This document shows, piece after piece, positions 34,797 through 46,560 of a DNA stretch of 64,000 nucleotides. A program made the translations under genes and the position numbers. The stretch is from contig NZ_CP147246.1 of assembly GCF_002174455.2 (NCBI RefSeq), positions 1,329,501-1,393,500 of the forward strand, written 5' to 3'. Within the stretch, counting starts at the first letter, position 1; the number at the start of each line of letters is the position of its first letter. Source of the DNA: Enterococcus sp. 9D6_DIV0238 (lineage in GTDB: Bacteria > Bacillota > Bacilli > Lactobacillales > Enterococcaceae). The notes beneath the pieces were generated by a model. The model saw only the letters and a program-made list of their open reading frames with translations, was not told where the DNA came from and made no database searches.

Positions 34797-37061
34797 TTAA
34801 ATCCCTCCACGTACCTGTTTAGCTGCGAGGACTAAATTTCTCAAGCTTGCATGTGTTTCCGTCACGCCGCGGGTTTTCAATCCACAGTCCGGGTTGACCC
34901 AAACTTTTTCAACAGGCAACTTTTTTAAAATATTATGGATCGTCTTTTCTATTTCTTCGACTAAAGGTACTCGTGGTGAGTGGATATCATAAACACCAGG
35001 TCCCACTTGCGTTTGGAAATCAATAGCTTTCAAAGCATCTAAAATCGTTAAATTTGAACGAGAGGCTTCAAACGAAATCACATCTGCATCCATATTATCG
35101 ATATCCCGAATAATATCCGCAAACTCGCTATAACACATATGTGTATGAATTTGAGTCGTTGGTTGGACTTTACTGTGCACTAAACGAAACGCCGGAATCG
35201 CCCAATCCAAATATTCAGAATGCCAGTCAGATTGACGCAACGGTAATTTTTCCCGTAAAGCTGCTTCATCGATCTGAATGATCTCGATCCCATTAGCTTC
35301 TAGATCCAAAACCTCTTCCTGAATAGCTAAAGCTAGCTGCAATGTCGACTCTTTCAAACTAATATCTTCTCGCGGAAATGACCAGTTCAAAATCGTTACA
35401 GGTCCTGTCAACATTCCTTTCATCGGCTTATCTGTCAAGCTTTGAGCATATTTAGAATAGGAAACTGTCATTGGATTCGAACGTGACACATCCCCCCAGA
35501 TGATCGGCGGCTTCACACAACGAGTGCCGTATGATTGTACCCATGCCTTTTCAGTAAACAAATAACCATCCAGACTCTCGCCAAAATATTCTACCATGTC
35601 ATTTCGCTCAAACTCACCATGAACAAGAACATCTAAGCCAATTTCTTCTTGAAAGGCGACACATTCAGCAATTTTTTCTTGGTTGAACGCAGTATATTCT
35701 GCTTCTGTGATTTCACCTTTTTTGAATTTAGCACGATTTTGTTTTACCTCTTTGGTTTGCGGAAATGAACCGATCGTTGTCGTTGGTAAAATCGGCAGAT
35801 TCAATTTGTCTTTTTGAATAGCCGCACGTTCTACCAAGACTGGCCGACGAACAAAATCATCCTCTGTTAACCGTTCGATTTTCTCTGCCAATTGTTCATT
35901 TTTAATATAGCGTTCCTGTTTAAATAGGCTGATATTTTTTTCTAATAATGCTTGATGAAGATACTTGTCTTCATTGATTTTCTTCACATTATTGATTTCA
36001 GCCAATTTCTCAACAGCAAAAGCAAAATGATTCGTTACATCAACGCCCAAAGAAGTTTCATTTTTTAGTGTAAAAGGAACGTGCAATAACGAACAAGACG
36101 TATTTAAAACAATCTCACCGGCTGATTGAAGCTTTTCGATCAGCGCTAACGATTTTTGATAGTCATTTGCCCAAATATTCTTCCCATTTATAATCCCTGC
36201 AAAAAGTAATTTATCTTTTGGAAAACCATATTTTTCCACTAATTCTAGTGTTTTTCTTCCTTCAACAAAATCTAGACCGATCCCATCAAAAGGAAGATCA
36301 ACTAATTCCTGATACACATCTCGAACGTCTCCAAAATATGTCTGAACTAAAATATTTAGATCGCCTTTTTCAGCAAGCAATGCTTGATACAATGTTTTAA
36401 ACTGCTTGCTTTCTTCTTGTGTCAAATCTAAGACTAATGCTGGTTCATCGATCTGAAGCCATTCGCACTCTTCTTTGGATAACTCTGTAAATAATTGACT
36501 GTATGCTGAAATAGCTGCTTGATAAAAATCTTCGGCACCTTTTTGCCCCTGATAAGTAGCTAATTTTAATAATGTAAAAGGACCCAATATCGTTGGACGT
36601 GTCTTGATTCCTAGGGTTTTCGCCTCTTTAAAGGTATCGACTAGCGTACTGCCAACTAGCTGAAGCTCCGTTTCATCATCAATTTCCGGAACCATGTAAT
36701 GATAATTGGTATTGAACCATTTCTTCATTGCTAATGCCGTTACATCACCAGCTTCACCTTGATATCCTCTTGCCAATGCAAAATATGTTTCAAGCGGTGA
36801 CAACTCTAACTCTTTATATTTTTTCGGTACTAAATTCAGCAAGACTGCTGTATCCAATGTTGTATCGAAAAAAGAAAAATCACCACTAGGGATGAAATCG
36901 ATTCCCTGATCGACTAAAAGCTGCCAGTGCTTTTTCCGCAACTCTTTTCCCGTAGTCTCCAGTTCATCTGCTGTGATCTCTTTTCTAAAATACTTTTCTG
37001 TCGCAAATTTTAATTCCCGTAATTCCCCAACTCTGGGAAAGCCAATAATCGATGTTTTCAT
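34797..37061 (-). CDS. metE: Cobalamin-independent methionine synthase
   Basis: A 754-residue two-barrel enzyme transferring the methyl group of methyl-THF-glutamate to homocysteine. The N-terminus ([19 protein letters not shown]) and the catalytic zinc site (HTHMCYSEF and NPDCGLKTR) are intact, and the linker region [18 protein letters not shown] is conserved. It forms an operon with metF, which supplies its methyl donor. The MetR/MtaR-type palindrome upstream suggests activation by a LysR-family regulator when methionine is low. Confidence 0.97.
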   Translation of the reverse strand: MKTSIIGFPRVGELRELKFATEKYFRKEITADELETTGKELRKKHWQLLVDQGIDFIPSGDFSFFDTTLDTAVLLNLVPKKYKELELSPLETYFALARGYQGEAGDVTALAMKKWFNTNYHYMVPEIDDETELQLVGSTLVDTFKEAKTLGIKTRPTILGPFTLLKLATYQGQKGAEDFYQAAISAYSQLFTELSKEECEWLQIDEPALVLDLTQEESKQFKTLYQALLAEKGDLNILVQTYFGDVRDVYQELVDLPFDGIGLDFVEGRKTLELVEKYGFPKDKLLFAGIINGKNIWANDYQKSLALIEKLQSAGEIVLNTSCSLLHVPFTLKNETSLGVDVTNHFAFAVEKLAEINNVKKINEDKYLHQALLEKNISLFKQERYIKNEQLAEKIERLTEDDFVRRPVLVERAAIQKDKLNLPILPTTTIGSFPQTKEVKQNRAKFKKGEITEAEYTAFNQEKIAECVAFQEEIGLDVLVHGEFERNDMVEYFGESLDGYLFTEKAWVQSYGTRCVKPPIIWGDVSRSNPMTVSYSKYAQSLTDKPMKGMLTGPVTILNWSFPREDISLKESTLQLALAIQEEVLDLEANGIEIIQIDEAALREKLPLRQSDWHSEYLDWAIPAFRLVHSKVQPTTQIHTHMCYSEFADIIRDIDNMDADVISFEASRSNLTILDALKAIDFQTQVGPGVYDIHSPRVPLVEEIEKTIHNILKKLPVEKVWVNPDCGLKTRGVTETHASLRNLVLAAKQVRGGI

Positions 37062-37140
37062 ACATTTCCTCCTTCAAAAGGTATTTCAACTACTTTACCA
37101 CGAGAAAGAAATATAGGATAACACTTATTTTCTATCATTT

Positions 37141-37161
37141 AATATAGTTTTTAGCTATATT
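37141..37161 (-). promoter_or_regulatory. Met-box-like palindrome upstream of metE
   Basis: AATATAGTTTTTAGCTATATT: seven-base arms around a seven-base centre, close to the TATAGTTTnAAACTATA box bound by LysR-type MetR/MtaR regulators in Lactobacillales. It lies 80 bp upstream of metE. Confidence 0.6.
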
Positions 37162-37173
37162 AAAAAAATAAAC

Positions 37174-37210
37174 AAAAAAATTACGCTGCTCTTCTTTGAG
37201 CTGCGTAATT
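37174..37210 (-). terminator. queH terminator
   Basis: On the minus strand AATTACGCAGCTC pairs with GAGCAGCGTAATT around a short loop, followed by a T-run. It is positioned 20 nt after the queH stop. Confidence 0.9.
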
Positions 37211-37229
37211 CTCTCATCTGCCTTATTAG

Positions 37230-37955
37230 CTATTCCATTTGATCTTTTAAATATTTTCTTGCCTCTTTATTGACCATTTTAAGATCAACACCTTGCTTAG
37301 TTGCGGCAAATAGACAACCACAATAACATTGACGATAGACATCGTATTCTTTGCAAAGTTCGATTGAACGCTTATACCCATTATTTTTCTTAAAATCGCT
37401 TGGTAGATAGTTTGTTGCATAAAATTTTTGAATATCGATCCCAATTTCATTGATCAATTGACTATTTTTCTTTGGTGACAAAGTCAGCGCACTGCCAAAA
37501 TAATCATAGCCTAATTCTTGTGCCTTCTCAGCAACGATATCCAAGCGCATGTGAAAACAAGCAGAACAACGTTTACCACCTTCTGGTTCTTCAGATAAGT
37601 TATTTACTTTGACCATCTGCATGAAATCATTAGGTTCATAAGGGGCAGATAAAAAGTGAACATCATTATTCGTTCGTTCATTGAACATTTCCACAAATTG
37701 TTTTTGAACGATTTCACGCCGCAAGTATTCTGCCCGAGGATGGATATTGGAATTTGCAAAATAAATCGTCACATCCGCGTATTTCGTTAAGTACTCAAGT
37801 GTATACGTACTGCAAGGTGCGCAACAGCTATGAAGTAAAATAGTTGGGCGAATCGCCCGTTTTTCCCAATCTGCAATCAGCTTTTGCAGGACACGATCAT
37901 AATTGATCTTTTGATTTGGAGATAATTTTCCCGTTATTTCTGTTACGTTTATCAC
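37230..37955 (-). CDS. queH: Epoxyqueuosine reductase QueH
   Basis: A 241-residue QueH (formerly DUF208) that reduces epoxyqueuosine to queuosine in tRNA, the non-cobalamin alternative to QueG. Cysteine motifs that bind the Fe-S cluster and extra iron are visible: HSCCAPCSTY, GKRCSACFHMRLD and QCYCGCLFA, together with FGSALTLSPKKNS. It completes the tgt-queA-queH set in this window. The gene is monocistronic and divergent from the lipoprotein gene. Confidence 0.95.
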   Translation of the reverse strand: MINVTEITGKLSPNQKINYDRVLQKLIADWEKRAIRPTILLHSCCAPCSTYTLEYLTKYADVTIYFANSNIHPRAEYLRREIVQKQFVEMFNERTNNDVHFLSAPYEPNDFMQMVKVNNLSEEPEGGKRCSACFHMRLDIVAEKAQELGYDYFGSALTLSPKKNSQLINEIGIDIQKFYATNYLPSDFKKNNGYKRSIELCKEYDVYRQCYCGCLFAATKQGVDLKMVNKEARKYLKDQME

Positions 37956-38096
37956 CTAAATCACCTCCAAGATTTGTTGTACGATACGTTCTATTTTACT
38001 TCTTCTATTCCTATTTATCTACTCTCTTAGCAAAAATGAATGCAATTACCTATACTCGATACAATAAATATAACAGTCTATTTTATTACAATTGTA

Positions 38097-38125
38097 TTGC
38101 AAAAACATTTCTTTAAAGTTACAAT
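38097..38125 (+). promoter_or_regulatory. Sigma-A-type promoter of the lipoprotein gene
   Basis: TTGCAA, a 17 nt spacer and TACAAT, 25 nt before the lipoprotein ATG. It supports the start at 38151 rather than any upstream in-frame codon. Confidence 0.8.
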
Positions 38126-38150
38126 AGATATATCAAAAGGAGGTTACACA

Positions 38151-38735
38151 ATGAAAAAATCAACATTACTTATGGCAACTCTACTATTAATAACGTTAAG
38201 CGCGTGCGGTGGGAAAAAGGAGAGCAAATCTGAACAACCAAAAACATCTACTCAAGTAGTGACAACGGATACTAAAGCCAAAACAGATGCTACAACGACA
38301 ATCGAGACTACCAACACAATAGATGTACTTCCATCATCGATTGAAAAAGAGACTAGCACTGAAACGAGCACTACTGCTGAAACTACTCCTAAAGATCCGC
38401 AAACGATTTACAATGCACTAATGGGTGAATGGCGTTCAACTGAAAATGATGCTAACGGGATACAATGGTCCGCTTCATTTTCAGGTGAAACTGCAAGCAT
38501 AGCACCTATGTCAGGTGTAGGAGGTGCTTTTTCTATTAAATTAGCAGCTTTAAATTGGGACGAGCAAAATCAAAGCCTACTCATCACAAATGAAGTGTAT
38601 GACGCAGAAGGAAATCACGTTCCTGATAATGACTTCACATTGACTGTTCATGACATCGATTTAGAGAATTTCTCCCAAATGTCTGTTTCAGGATCTTTCT
38701 TCGGTCCTTCTGATTTGACTTATCATAGAGCTTAA
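38151..38735 (+). CDS. Secreted lipoprotein of unknown function
   Basis: A 194-residue lipoprotein: signal peptide with lipobox LSAC, a Ser/Thr/Glu-rich linker to about residue 85, then a compact C-terminal domain starting DPQTIYNALMGEWRST and ending SFFGPSDLTYHRA. The domain resembles small lipocalin-like or DUF6287-type domains of enterococcal surface proteins, but I cannot assign it firmly. The ATG at 38151 follows AGGAGG and lies 25 nt downstream of a clear promoter, so the longer open frame is not used. Single-gene unit. Confidence 0.82.
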   Translation: MKKSTLLMATLLLITLSACGGKKESKSEQPKTSTQVVTTDTKAKTDATTTIETTNTIDVLPSSIEKETSTETSTTAETTPKDPQTIYNALMGEWRSTENDANGIQWSASFSGETASIAPMSGVGGAFSIKLAALNWDEQNQSLLITNEVYDAEGNHVPDNDFTLTVHDIDLENFSQMSVSGSFFGPSDLTYHRA

Positions 38736-38747
38736 TAGTTTAACAAA

Positions 38748-38788
38748 AAGAGTGAGACAAACGTCAAAAAACAGTTTGTCTCACTCTT
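38748..38788. terminator. Bidirectional terminator
   Basis: AAGAGTGAGACAAAC and GTTTGTCTCACTCTT pair perfectly around an 11 nt loop between convergent genes; the right side is followed by ATTTTATTTT. Confidence 0.9.
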
Positions 38789-38791
38789 ATT

Positions 38792-40081
38792 TTATTTTGT
38801 TACTTTAAAATAATCAATATGTGCATGCTCATAATCCATGACTTCAAAAGTAAATTCATTAAATACGAATCGATCTCCAACTGTAATTTGAGTATTCTTT
38901 TGTTCAACAATAAATCCTGCTAAGGTCGACATTTCAGACGCTTCAAATTCTGGTATTTTAACTTTGAAATAACGTTCAAAATCATCCAGCGTGATTTTCC
39001 CTGAGATGATATACGTATTCTCTGACTCTTTTGCGATCAGAGCCGTTTCCAAATCCGTTTCATCACGAATATCTCCAACAAGCTCTTCTAAAATATCTTC
39101 GATCGTGACCATTCCAGTAGTTCCGCCATATTCATCTTTTAAGATCGCAATGTGTTTTCCCTCTTTACGCATCATTGTCAACAAGGTTTTGATAGGTGTT
39201 GTCGCTAGAGCTACGATCGGTTCTTCGACTAGATCACAGACTTTTCTTTCTCCATCTACAAAAGATTCTCTGATCAATGTCGGCAAGGTAACATAGCCCA
39301 GTACCTGGTCTTTTGACTCTTCGATCACAGGATATCTTGTGTGTCCTCGTTTTAAAGAATGCTGTATCGCTTGTGTGACCGTTTCATCCGCCTCAAAAAC
39401 TTCCATCGATGTCCGATCGACTTGAATTTCTTTTGCGAGGGTATCATCAAATTCAAAGACATTCTCCATATAATGATACTCTTCCTTTGTGAGCTCACCT
39501 TTTTTATAAGAATCGACTGCCACAAAAAGTAATTCCTCTTGAGTCAAGGTTTCTTCACCTTCTGAAACTAGTTTGATCCCTAATAGTTTTCCTAATCCAG
39601 CTGCCGAATGATTTAACAGCCAAATAAATGGATACATGATTTTATAAAAATAATGCAGCGGTTTAACTATAGCTAAAACAACTTTTTCTGTTTGCGCAAT
39701 GCTATAACTTTTAGGTAATAACTCACCTACTACAACATCGACATAAGTAACCAATGCAAAACCTAAAATAATAGAAATCGTTCTGCTCAATGCTGCACTG
39801 ATCGGTAAGTTGCCGATCAAAGGATGTAGTAAAGCAGCTACAGAGCCTTCACCGACCCAACCAATGATCAATCCAGTCAAAGTGATCCCTAACTGACTTG
39901 CCGATAAATAAGCATCTAAATGATGTGTGACGTGGATCGCCAGTTCAGCATTTTTAACTCCATCTTTTTTTAATTGTTCCAATCTAGACATTCGAATCTT
40001 CACTAAAGCAAATTCGCTTGCTACAAAAAAAGCAGTAACAGCGATCATTAAAAATAAAATAAAAAAATTAATTGCAAGCAT
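38792..40081 (-). CDS. CNNM/CBS-domain membrane protein (HlyC/CorC family)
   Basis: A 429-residue protein: DUF21/CNNM membrane domain (about 1-190, starting LAINFFILFLMIAVTAFFVASEFA), two CBS domains (about 205-330, with GHTRYPVIEES and KDEYGGTTGMVTIEDILEELVGD) and a C-terminal CorC_HlyC domain (about 345-425). Relatives include MpfA and YhdP/YugS, associated with Mg efflux or divalent-cation tolerance; the old name hemolysin is misleading. It is next to kup and near the broken cation ATPase, so ion transport is a theme of this region. Confidence 0.92.
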   Translation of the reverse strand: MLAINFFILFLMIAVTAFFVASEFALVKIRMSRLEQLKKDGVKNAELAIHVTHHLDAYLSASQLGITLTGLIIGWVGEGSVAALLHPLIGNLPISAALSRTISIILGFALVTYVDVVVGELLPKSYSIAQTEKVVLAIVKPLHYFYKIMYPFIWLLNHSAAGLGKLLGIKLVSEGEETLTQEELLFVAVDSYKKGELTKEEYHYMENVFEFDDTLAKEIQVDRTSMEVFEADETVTQAIQHSLKRGHTRYPVIEESKDQVLGYVTLPTLIRESFVDGERKVCDLVEEPIVALATTPIKTLLTMMRKEGKHIAILKDEYGGTTGMVTIEDILEELVGDIRDETDLETALIAKESENTYIISGKITLDDFERYFKVKIPEFEASEMSTLAGFIVEQKNTQITVGDRFVFNEFTFEVMDYEHAHIDYFKVTK

Positions 40082-40153
40082 TTCCTACACCTCGTTTTTC
40101 TTCTCTGTGCTTATTATACTTGTCTAATCCAAATTGTGCGAATAAGAGCAATC

Positions 40154-40185
40154 AAAAAAACTTCAGCCCAATCAACGGACTAAAG
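40154..40185 (-). terminator. kup terminator
   Basis: On the minus strand CTTTAGTCC pairs with GGGCTGAAG (two wobbles) around six bases, followed by a seven-T run, shortly after the kup stop. Confidence 0.82.
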
Positions 40186-40195
40186 CTTTTTGACG

Positions 40196-42205
40196 TTATA
40201 ACACAGGTTTTCTTTCTCTTAATCGTGTTTTACGAGTATCACCAATGATCAATGGTACAGACTCATATTTCACTTCACTATATTCCAGACCAAACCAGTT
40301 TTCCGGAGTGGTCGTCCATTTTTTGATCGCCAGCTTCAATTGCATGATTTGACGATCCCATTTTTTTAACTCAGTAACTTTTGAAAGCTCTTCCCGAATA
40401 ATGATAAATTGGAAATCCCCAACCTCACGACCAGGAGTCAAGGAATATCTTTGTGGCTGTTTTGGTAAACGGCCGTCTTTCATCAAATCATGAACGATTT
40501 GGCGAATATAGATATTTACTTCTTGAGCCACATGGAAGCCAAGATACAATTGAACCTGAACGATAAAATCAGTCCCCATCATATCAACAGAATACTCTTT
40601 CGTAAAAGGCTCATCCGTTACTTCAACATTGACAAACCAATAAACATTTGCCCGTTTCGGCTGTTTATCTAAAATCGAATAAATAATTGGTCGGCCAATT
40701 TCTTCGCCAATCAAATCAGGAGTCATGAAGACCACATTTGTTTGAGATTTTGGTACAGAAGTATCCTCTTTCAACATCCGCAATTGCTCCACATATTGCT
40801 TCAAAGGCACTGTATCTGATGTTTTCTCTTTGATGATATTGCCCCATTCCCAAATCGTCATCACACTAAGGATCAAAAGGGCGATCCCCACAGCGACGTA
40901 ACCACCATGGAAGAATTTTGCAATACTCGACACAAAGAAAATCGATTCAATACTGCCGAAGAATAAAGTAATAAGATAAGCAATTCCGCGTGGTGCACCT
41001 TTTTGAAGTAGATAGAACATAAGCAAAATAGTTGTCATCAACATCGTTACTGTGATCGAAAGTCCATATGCGGCTTCCATATGTGTAGATGTTCTAAATG
41101 TGATTACGATCAATGAACAAATCAGCCATAACAGTGTATTCACAGCCGGAATATACATTTGACCGATATTCGCACCAGGATAAATGATTTTTAATCTTGG
41201 TAATAATTTTAATTTGATCGCTTCTGATACTAAAGTAAACGAACCTGAAATCAGAGCCTGCGAAGCAATTACGGCTGCAATCGTAGCAAAAACAACTCCA
41301 AACAGCATCATGCTATTTGGCATCATTTGGAAAAATGGGTTCAAGTTTTCAATTGCTAAAATCGATGGATCATTTTTAGCACTTAAAATCCACGCAGCCT
41401 GACCTAAATAATTCAGTACTAAACAGACTTTGATGTACGGCCAGCTTGCACGTATATTATATTTTCCTACGTGACCTAAATCAGAGTACAATGCTTCTGC
41501 ACCAGTTGTTGCAAGAAAGACATTCCCTAAAACAAAAATCCCCAGCTTATTTTCAGGACTCATTAAAAGATGGATCGCATAATAGGGATTCAACGCCCGC
41601 AAGACCGTCCAATCTTGTCCAAAATTGATCAGACCCATGATACCTAAAAAAGTAAACCAAGCAAACATGATTGGTCCGAATGCTTTACCAACAGCATCTG
41701 TCCCAAAGCGCTGCACTGAAAACAGCACAAGAATGATCACTAACGTAATGATCACAATAATATTTTGATCATTGCCGAAACGCTCGAAAAATATCGGAAT
41801 ACCACGTAATCCTTCTATTGCAGTCGTCACAGTCACAGCTGGAGTCAGGACACCATCTGCTAAAAGCGCAGCGCCTCCGATCATCGCCGGAATGATCAGA
41901 TACTTTCCTTTTTTACGCACAAGCGTATATAAAGAAAAGATCCCTCCTTCACCATGGTTATCCGCATTCAAAGCAATCACAACATATTTGATCGTTGTTA
42001 AAATCGTCAGTGTCCAAAAAATCAATGACACCGCTCCAATAATAAAGTTCTCTGACACATTTTGAAGACCGCCATTATCTCCAACGATTGCTTTCATTAC
42101 ATAAAGCGGACTAGTTCCGATATCGCCATAAACGACCCCCATAGCCACTAAAAGACCAGCAGCGGTCAATTTCTGATGATGCGAAAACTTAGACTTCTCT
42201 CCCAC
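40196..42205 (-). CDS. kup: Kup/HAK-type potassium uptake protein
   Basis: A 669-residue K+/H+ symporter. The N-terminus carries the signature [17 protein letters not shown], followed by [17 protein letters not shown] and [14 protein letters not shown]; about twelve TM helices reach to about residue 450, then a cytosolic domain. The start codon is preceded by TAGGAGGAG. Upstream, on the same strand, lie three tandem structured repeats and then a manganese riboswitch with its terminator, and no other gene, so the leader of kup may exceed 550 nt. This suggests post-initiation control of potassium uptake. Confidence 0.96.
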   Translation of the reverse strand: MGEKSKFSHHQKLTAAGLLVAMGVVYGDIGTSPLYVMKAIVGDNGGLQNVSENFIIGAVSLIFWTLTILTTIKYVVIALNADNHGEGGIFSLYTLVRKKGKYLIIPAMIGGAALLADGVLTPAVTVTTAIEGLRGIPIFFERFGNDQNIIVIITLVIILVLFSVQRFGTDAVGKAFGPIMFAWFTFLGIMGLINFGQDWTVLRALNPYYAIHLLMSPENKLGIFVLGNVFLATTGAEALYSDLGHVGKYNIRASWPYIKVCLVLNYLGQAAWILSAKNDPSILAIENLNPFFQMMPNSMMLFGVVFATIAAVIASQALISGSFTLVSEAIKLKLLPRLKIIYPGANIGQMYIPAVNTLLWLICSLIVITFRTSTHMEAAYGLSITVTMLMTTILLMFYLLQKGAPRGIAYLITLFFGSIESIFFVSSIAKFFHGGYVAVGIALLILSVMTIWEWGNIIKEKTSDTVPLKQYVEQLRMLKEDTSVPKSQTNVVFMTPDLIGEEIGRPIIYSILDKQPKRANVYWFVNVEVTDEPFTKEYSVDMMGTDFIVQVQLYLGFHVAQEVNIYIRQIVHDLMKDGRLPKQPQRYSLTPGREVGDFQFIIIREELSKVTELKKWDRQIMQLKLAIKKWTTTPENWFGLEYSEVKYESVPLIIGDTRKTRLRERKPVL

Positions 42206-42234
42206 AAGATTCTCCTCCTAAAATTAAAAGCTGA

Positions 42235-42331
42235 AAGAGCTCGGTCAGTCTCGACTGAAAAATAGGGAATATTGAACGTGGTGCTTTTTACCACGAGCAA
42301 TAGTCATCTTTTTTCCGAGAGACTAGCTCTT
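42235..42331 (-). repeat. Structured RNA repeat, copy B3 (kup leader)
   Basis: Copy nearest kup, about 30 nt before its start codon. On the minus strand the outer helix is AAGAGCT (42331-42325) with AGCTCTT (42241-42235), the inner helix AGTCTC (42324-42319) with GAGACT (42252-42247), then GGAAAAAAGAT facing CTATTTTTC and an apical hairpin CGTGG/CCACG around TAAAAAGCA. Confidence 0.8.
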
Positions 42332-42355
42332 GAAGCTAGATGATGCAAAAGCCGA

Positions 42356-42452
42356 AAGAGCTCATTCAGTCTCGACCGAAAAATAGGGAATATTGAACGT
42401 GGTGCTTTTTACCACGAGCAATAGTCATCTTTTTTCCGAGAGACTAGCTCTT
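42356..42452 (-). repeat. Structured RNA repeat, copy B2 (kup leader)
   Basis: Almost identical to B3 and 121 nt upstream of it. Outer helix AAGAGCT (42452-42446) with AGCTCTT-complement at 42362-42356; inner helix AGTCTC/GAGACT; apical hairpin CGTGG/CCACG with the same loop. The near identity suggests recent duplication or gene conversion. Confidence 0.8.
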
Positions 42453-42476
42453 GAAGCTAGGTGATGCAAAAGCTGT

Positions 42477-42571
42477 ACAGGCTCGATCTGTCCCAAACGA
42501 AAAATAGGAAAATCTGAAAGTGAAGTTTTTTATCACTGGCAGTTTTTATCTTTTTTCGAGGTAATACCTGT
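42477..42571 (-). repeat. Structured RNA repeat, copy B1 (kup leader), diverged
   Basis: First transcribed copy of the kup triplet, 119 nt upstream of B2. ACAGG (42571-42567) can pair with CCTGT (42481-42477), GAAAAAAGATA faces CTATTTTTC, and AGTGA/TCACT forms the apical hairpin around TAAAAAACT. The inner helix is weaker than in the other copies. Confidence 0.65.
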
Positions 42572-42621
42572 AAAGCACAACGATACATCTTTCCAACCAC
42601 TTTTTTTCAGATGTTTATTCC

Positions 42622-42681
42622 CTTAAAAAGCAAAACAAGAGACCTAAGTGAAACGACACTTGGTCCTTACACTTAGGTCTC
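42622..42681 (-). terminator. Riboswitch-controlled terminator
   Basis: GAGACCTAAGTG (42681-42670) pairs with CACTTAGGTCTC (42650-42639), followed by TTGTTTTGCTTTTT. The left arm contains the 3' strand of riboswitch helix P1, so aptamer and terminator exclude each other. Confidence 0.85.
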
Positions 42682-42763
42682 GCAATTTCATTCCTAGACC
42701 AGTGTTATTCACACTAGCTGTTGATCTAAGAACATAGTAAACTATGTCGCTACTCCCCTAAGA
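42672..42763 (-). promoter_or_regulatory. Manganese riboswitch (yybP-ykoY family)
   Basis: On the minus strand CTTAGGGGAGTAGCG opens the element and TTGCGAGACCTAAG closes it, with P1 formed by CTTAGG/CCTAAG. The conserved GGGGAGTAGCG, the internal GATCAACAG segment and the GCGAGACC element are the yybP-ykoY hallmarks, by comparison with the remembered L. lactis yoaB element. Ligand binding should stabilise P1 and block the terminator, giving an ON switch for Mn2+. The next gene downstream on this strand is kup, beyond the three repeats. Confidence 0.88.
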
Positions 42764-42932
42764 TTTTTATTTGGTCAGCCAAATAAAAATAGTGGTTGTA
42801 ATTTTTTATTTAATTAACAAAATCAATAAAAAAATAACTGATTTTGATAACAACTATAATACTCTCACACTATTTTAGCAAGTCTTTTATATAAATATTT
42901 TTTATTCATTTTTTCTACTAAAAAAAGACCTG

Positions 42933-42957
42933 AAAAACTGCCTTTGTTAAAGTCAGT
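42933..42957 (-). terminator. Weak terminator after the ATPase pseudogene
   Basis: On the minus strand ACTGACTTT and AAAGGCAGT pair with one mismatch around AAC, followed by five T. It lies about 27 nt after the last ATPase codon. Confidence 0.55.
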
Positions 42958-42983
42958 ATTCCAAGCCTTTTTATACTCTTTTT

Positions 42984-45606
<2,623 letters not shown>

Positions 45607-45641
45607 CCTATCCCCCCATTCTTATTTTTTCCTTCTATTAA

Positions 45642-45663
45642 TATAGTGGTTATATTCACTATA
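45642..45663 (-). promoter_or_regulatory. Palindromic operator in the ATPase promoter
   Basis: TATAGTG and CACTATA flank an eight-base centre, 36-58 nt upstream of the ATPase start and overlapping TATAGT/TATATT -10-like sequences. The geometry fits a dimeric repressor, perhaps metal-responsive; the regulator is unknown. Confidence 0.5.
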
Positions 45664-45769
45664 ACATGTTTTTTTTTCAGACTTCAATAAATATGGGTAA
45701 TTTTTCATTTTTCTTTCTAGCTTCCGCTACTATTTGACTAAATAATTTATAAAAAAAGAAGCTTTTTTG

Positions 45770-45801
45770 TTGAAAACGCTTACTATTTATGTTACTATAA
45801 T
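45770..45801 (+). promoter_or_regulatory. Promoter overlapped by a CcpA (cre) site
   Basis: TTGAAA (45770-45775), 17 nt, then TACTAT (45793-45798), with TATAAT three bases further on. TTGAAAACGCTTACT (45770-45784) matches every defined position of the cre consensus WTGNAANCGNWNNCW and overlaps the -35, as expected for catabolite repression. Confidence 0.65.
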
Positions 45802-46192
45802 TATAGAAGGAAGGAGGACATATCAGTAGTATTGAAGAATTTCTCGAAGCATGAAATGAGTAAACACAAAATTGTTAGCAGAGCACGATTCACCTTTCAA
45901 CACCTATATGTGTAAAGTAAAAAATCATAAAAACATCTTTACAAATAGTGAATATGCATAAAAACACTGAAGATTCAGTCCCATTTAAAGAAAAGAATGC
46001 ATAGAAAGATAGTTTGATTAAAAAAATATTTTTAAGAAATGTAGAAAATGTAATGAAGACAACATTTGGTTTATGAACAAGAAATTCAACTAATTACTTT
46101 GCATGTATAACTAGAAGTAAAAAAAATATAAATCAATACGCTGATTCCTTCCGGAAACAAAGGCCAAGCTAGTCGAGAAGCTTGGCTTTTTT
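45802..46192 (+). ncRNA. Candidate ~390 nt RNA with cre-controlled promoter and terminator
   Basis: A stretch with no convincing gene between a cre-overlapped promoter and a clean terminator (GCCAAGCT at 46163-46170, AGCTTGGC at 46179-46186, then six T). It begins with a strong AGGAAGGAGG at about 45808-45817, followed only by a TTG-started 27-codon frame (45832-45915, MKNFSKHEMSKHKIVSRARF...) spaced too far (14 nt) from it. It could be a regulatory RNA, an mRNA for a small peptide, or the remnant of a lost gene. The rest is AT-rich without strong hairpins. Confidence 0.45.
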
Positions 46193-46205
46193 CTTTGCAA
46201 GATAT

Positions 46206-46234
46206 TTGTAAGTGAAAGTAAGATATGGTATAGT
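46206..46234 (+). promoter_or_regulatory. Promoter of the XRE regulator gene
   Basis: TTGTAA, a 17 nt spacer and TATAGT, 52 nt before the TTG start of the XRE gene. Confidence 0.65.
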
Positions 46235-46286
46235 GACTATGCGCTTTTTATTTGATACATAAATTAGACTATTGGAGGGATTTGCA

Positions 46287-46541
46287 TTGCCAAAAAAGAA
46301 GAACTCATCCTTTGAGAGTTCCATTCACGTCTACAGAGCTATGAAACGCATGACCCAACAGGAACTTGCTGATAAAGTAGGAGTATCTAGACAAACTATC
46401 ATTCAACTAGAAAGAAATAGGTACAATCCTTCCCTTTTATTGGCTCATGACATAGCAGATGTTTTTGAAGTGCCGATTGAACAAATCTTCACTTTCAAAA
46501 AATTAACAGACGACGAGCAAACAAGCGAAGAAACCGATTAA
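46287..46541 (+). CDS. XRE-family (Cro/CI) small transcriptional regulator
   Basis: An 84-residue single-domain HTH_3 protein: [44 protein letters not shown] is a textbook Xre helix-turn-helix, ending with [13 protein letters not shown], as in YozG-like regulators. The start is taken as TTG at 46287, six bases after GGAGGGA; no ATG is available. It precedes by 19 bp a gene for a small membrane protein, a pair often seen in Firmicutes. Both are convergent with the lanthipeptide precursor gene and may or may not control it. Confidence 0.9.
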   Translation: MPKKKNSSFESSIHVYRAMKRMTQQELADKVGVSRQTIIQLERNRYNPSLLLAHDIADVFEVPIEQIFTFKKLTDDEQTSEETD

Positions 46542-46560
46542 CGGAAGGAAAGGATAAATT

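Noticed and set aside
34797..37200. T-box or SAM riboswitch ahead of metE
   Set aside because: The 140 bp leader is too short and shows only the Met-box palindrome and the queH terminator.
42639..42763. c-di-AMP (ydaO) riboswitch, expected ahead of a potassium transporter
   Set aside because: The conserved sequence is that of the yybP-ykoY manganese class (GGGGAGTAGCG and GCGAGACC), not the ydaO class.
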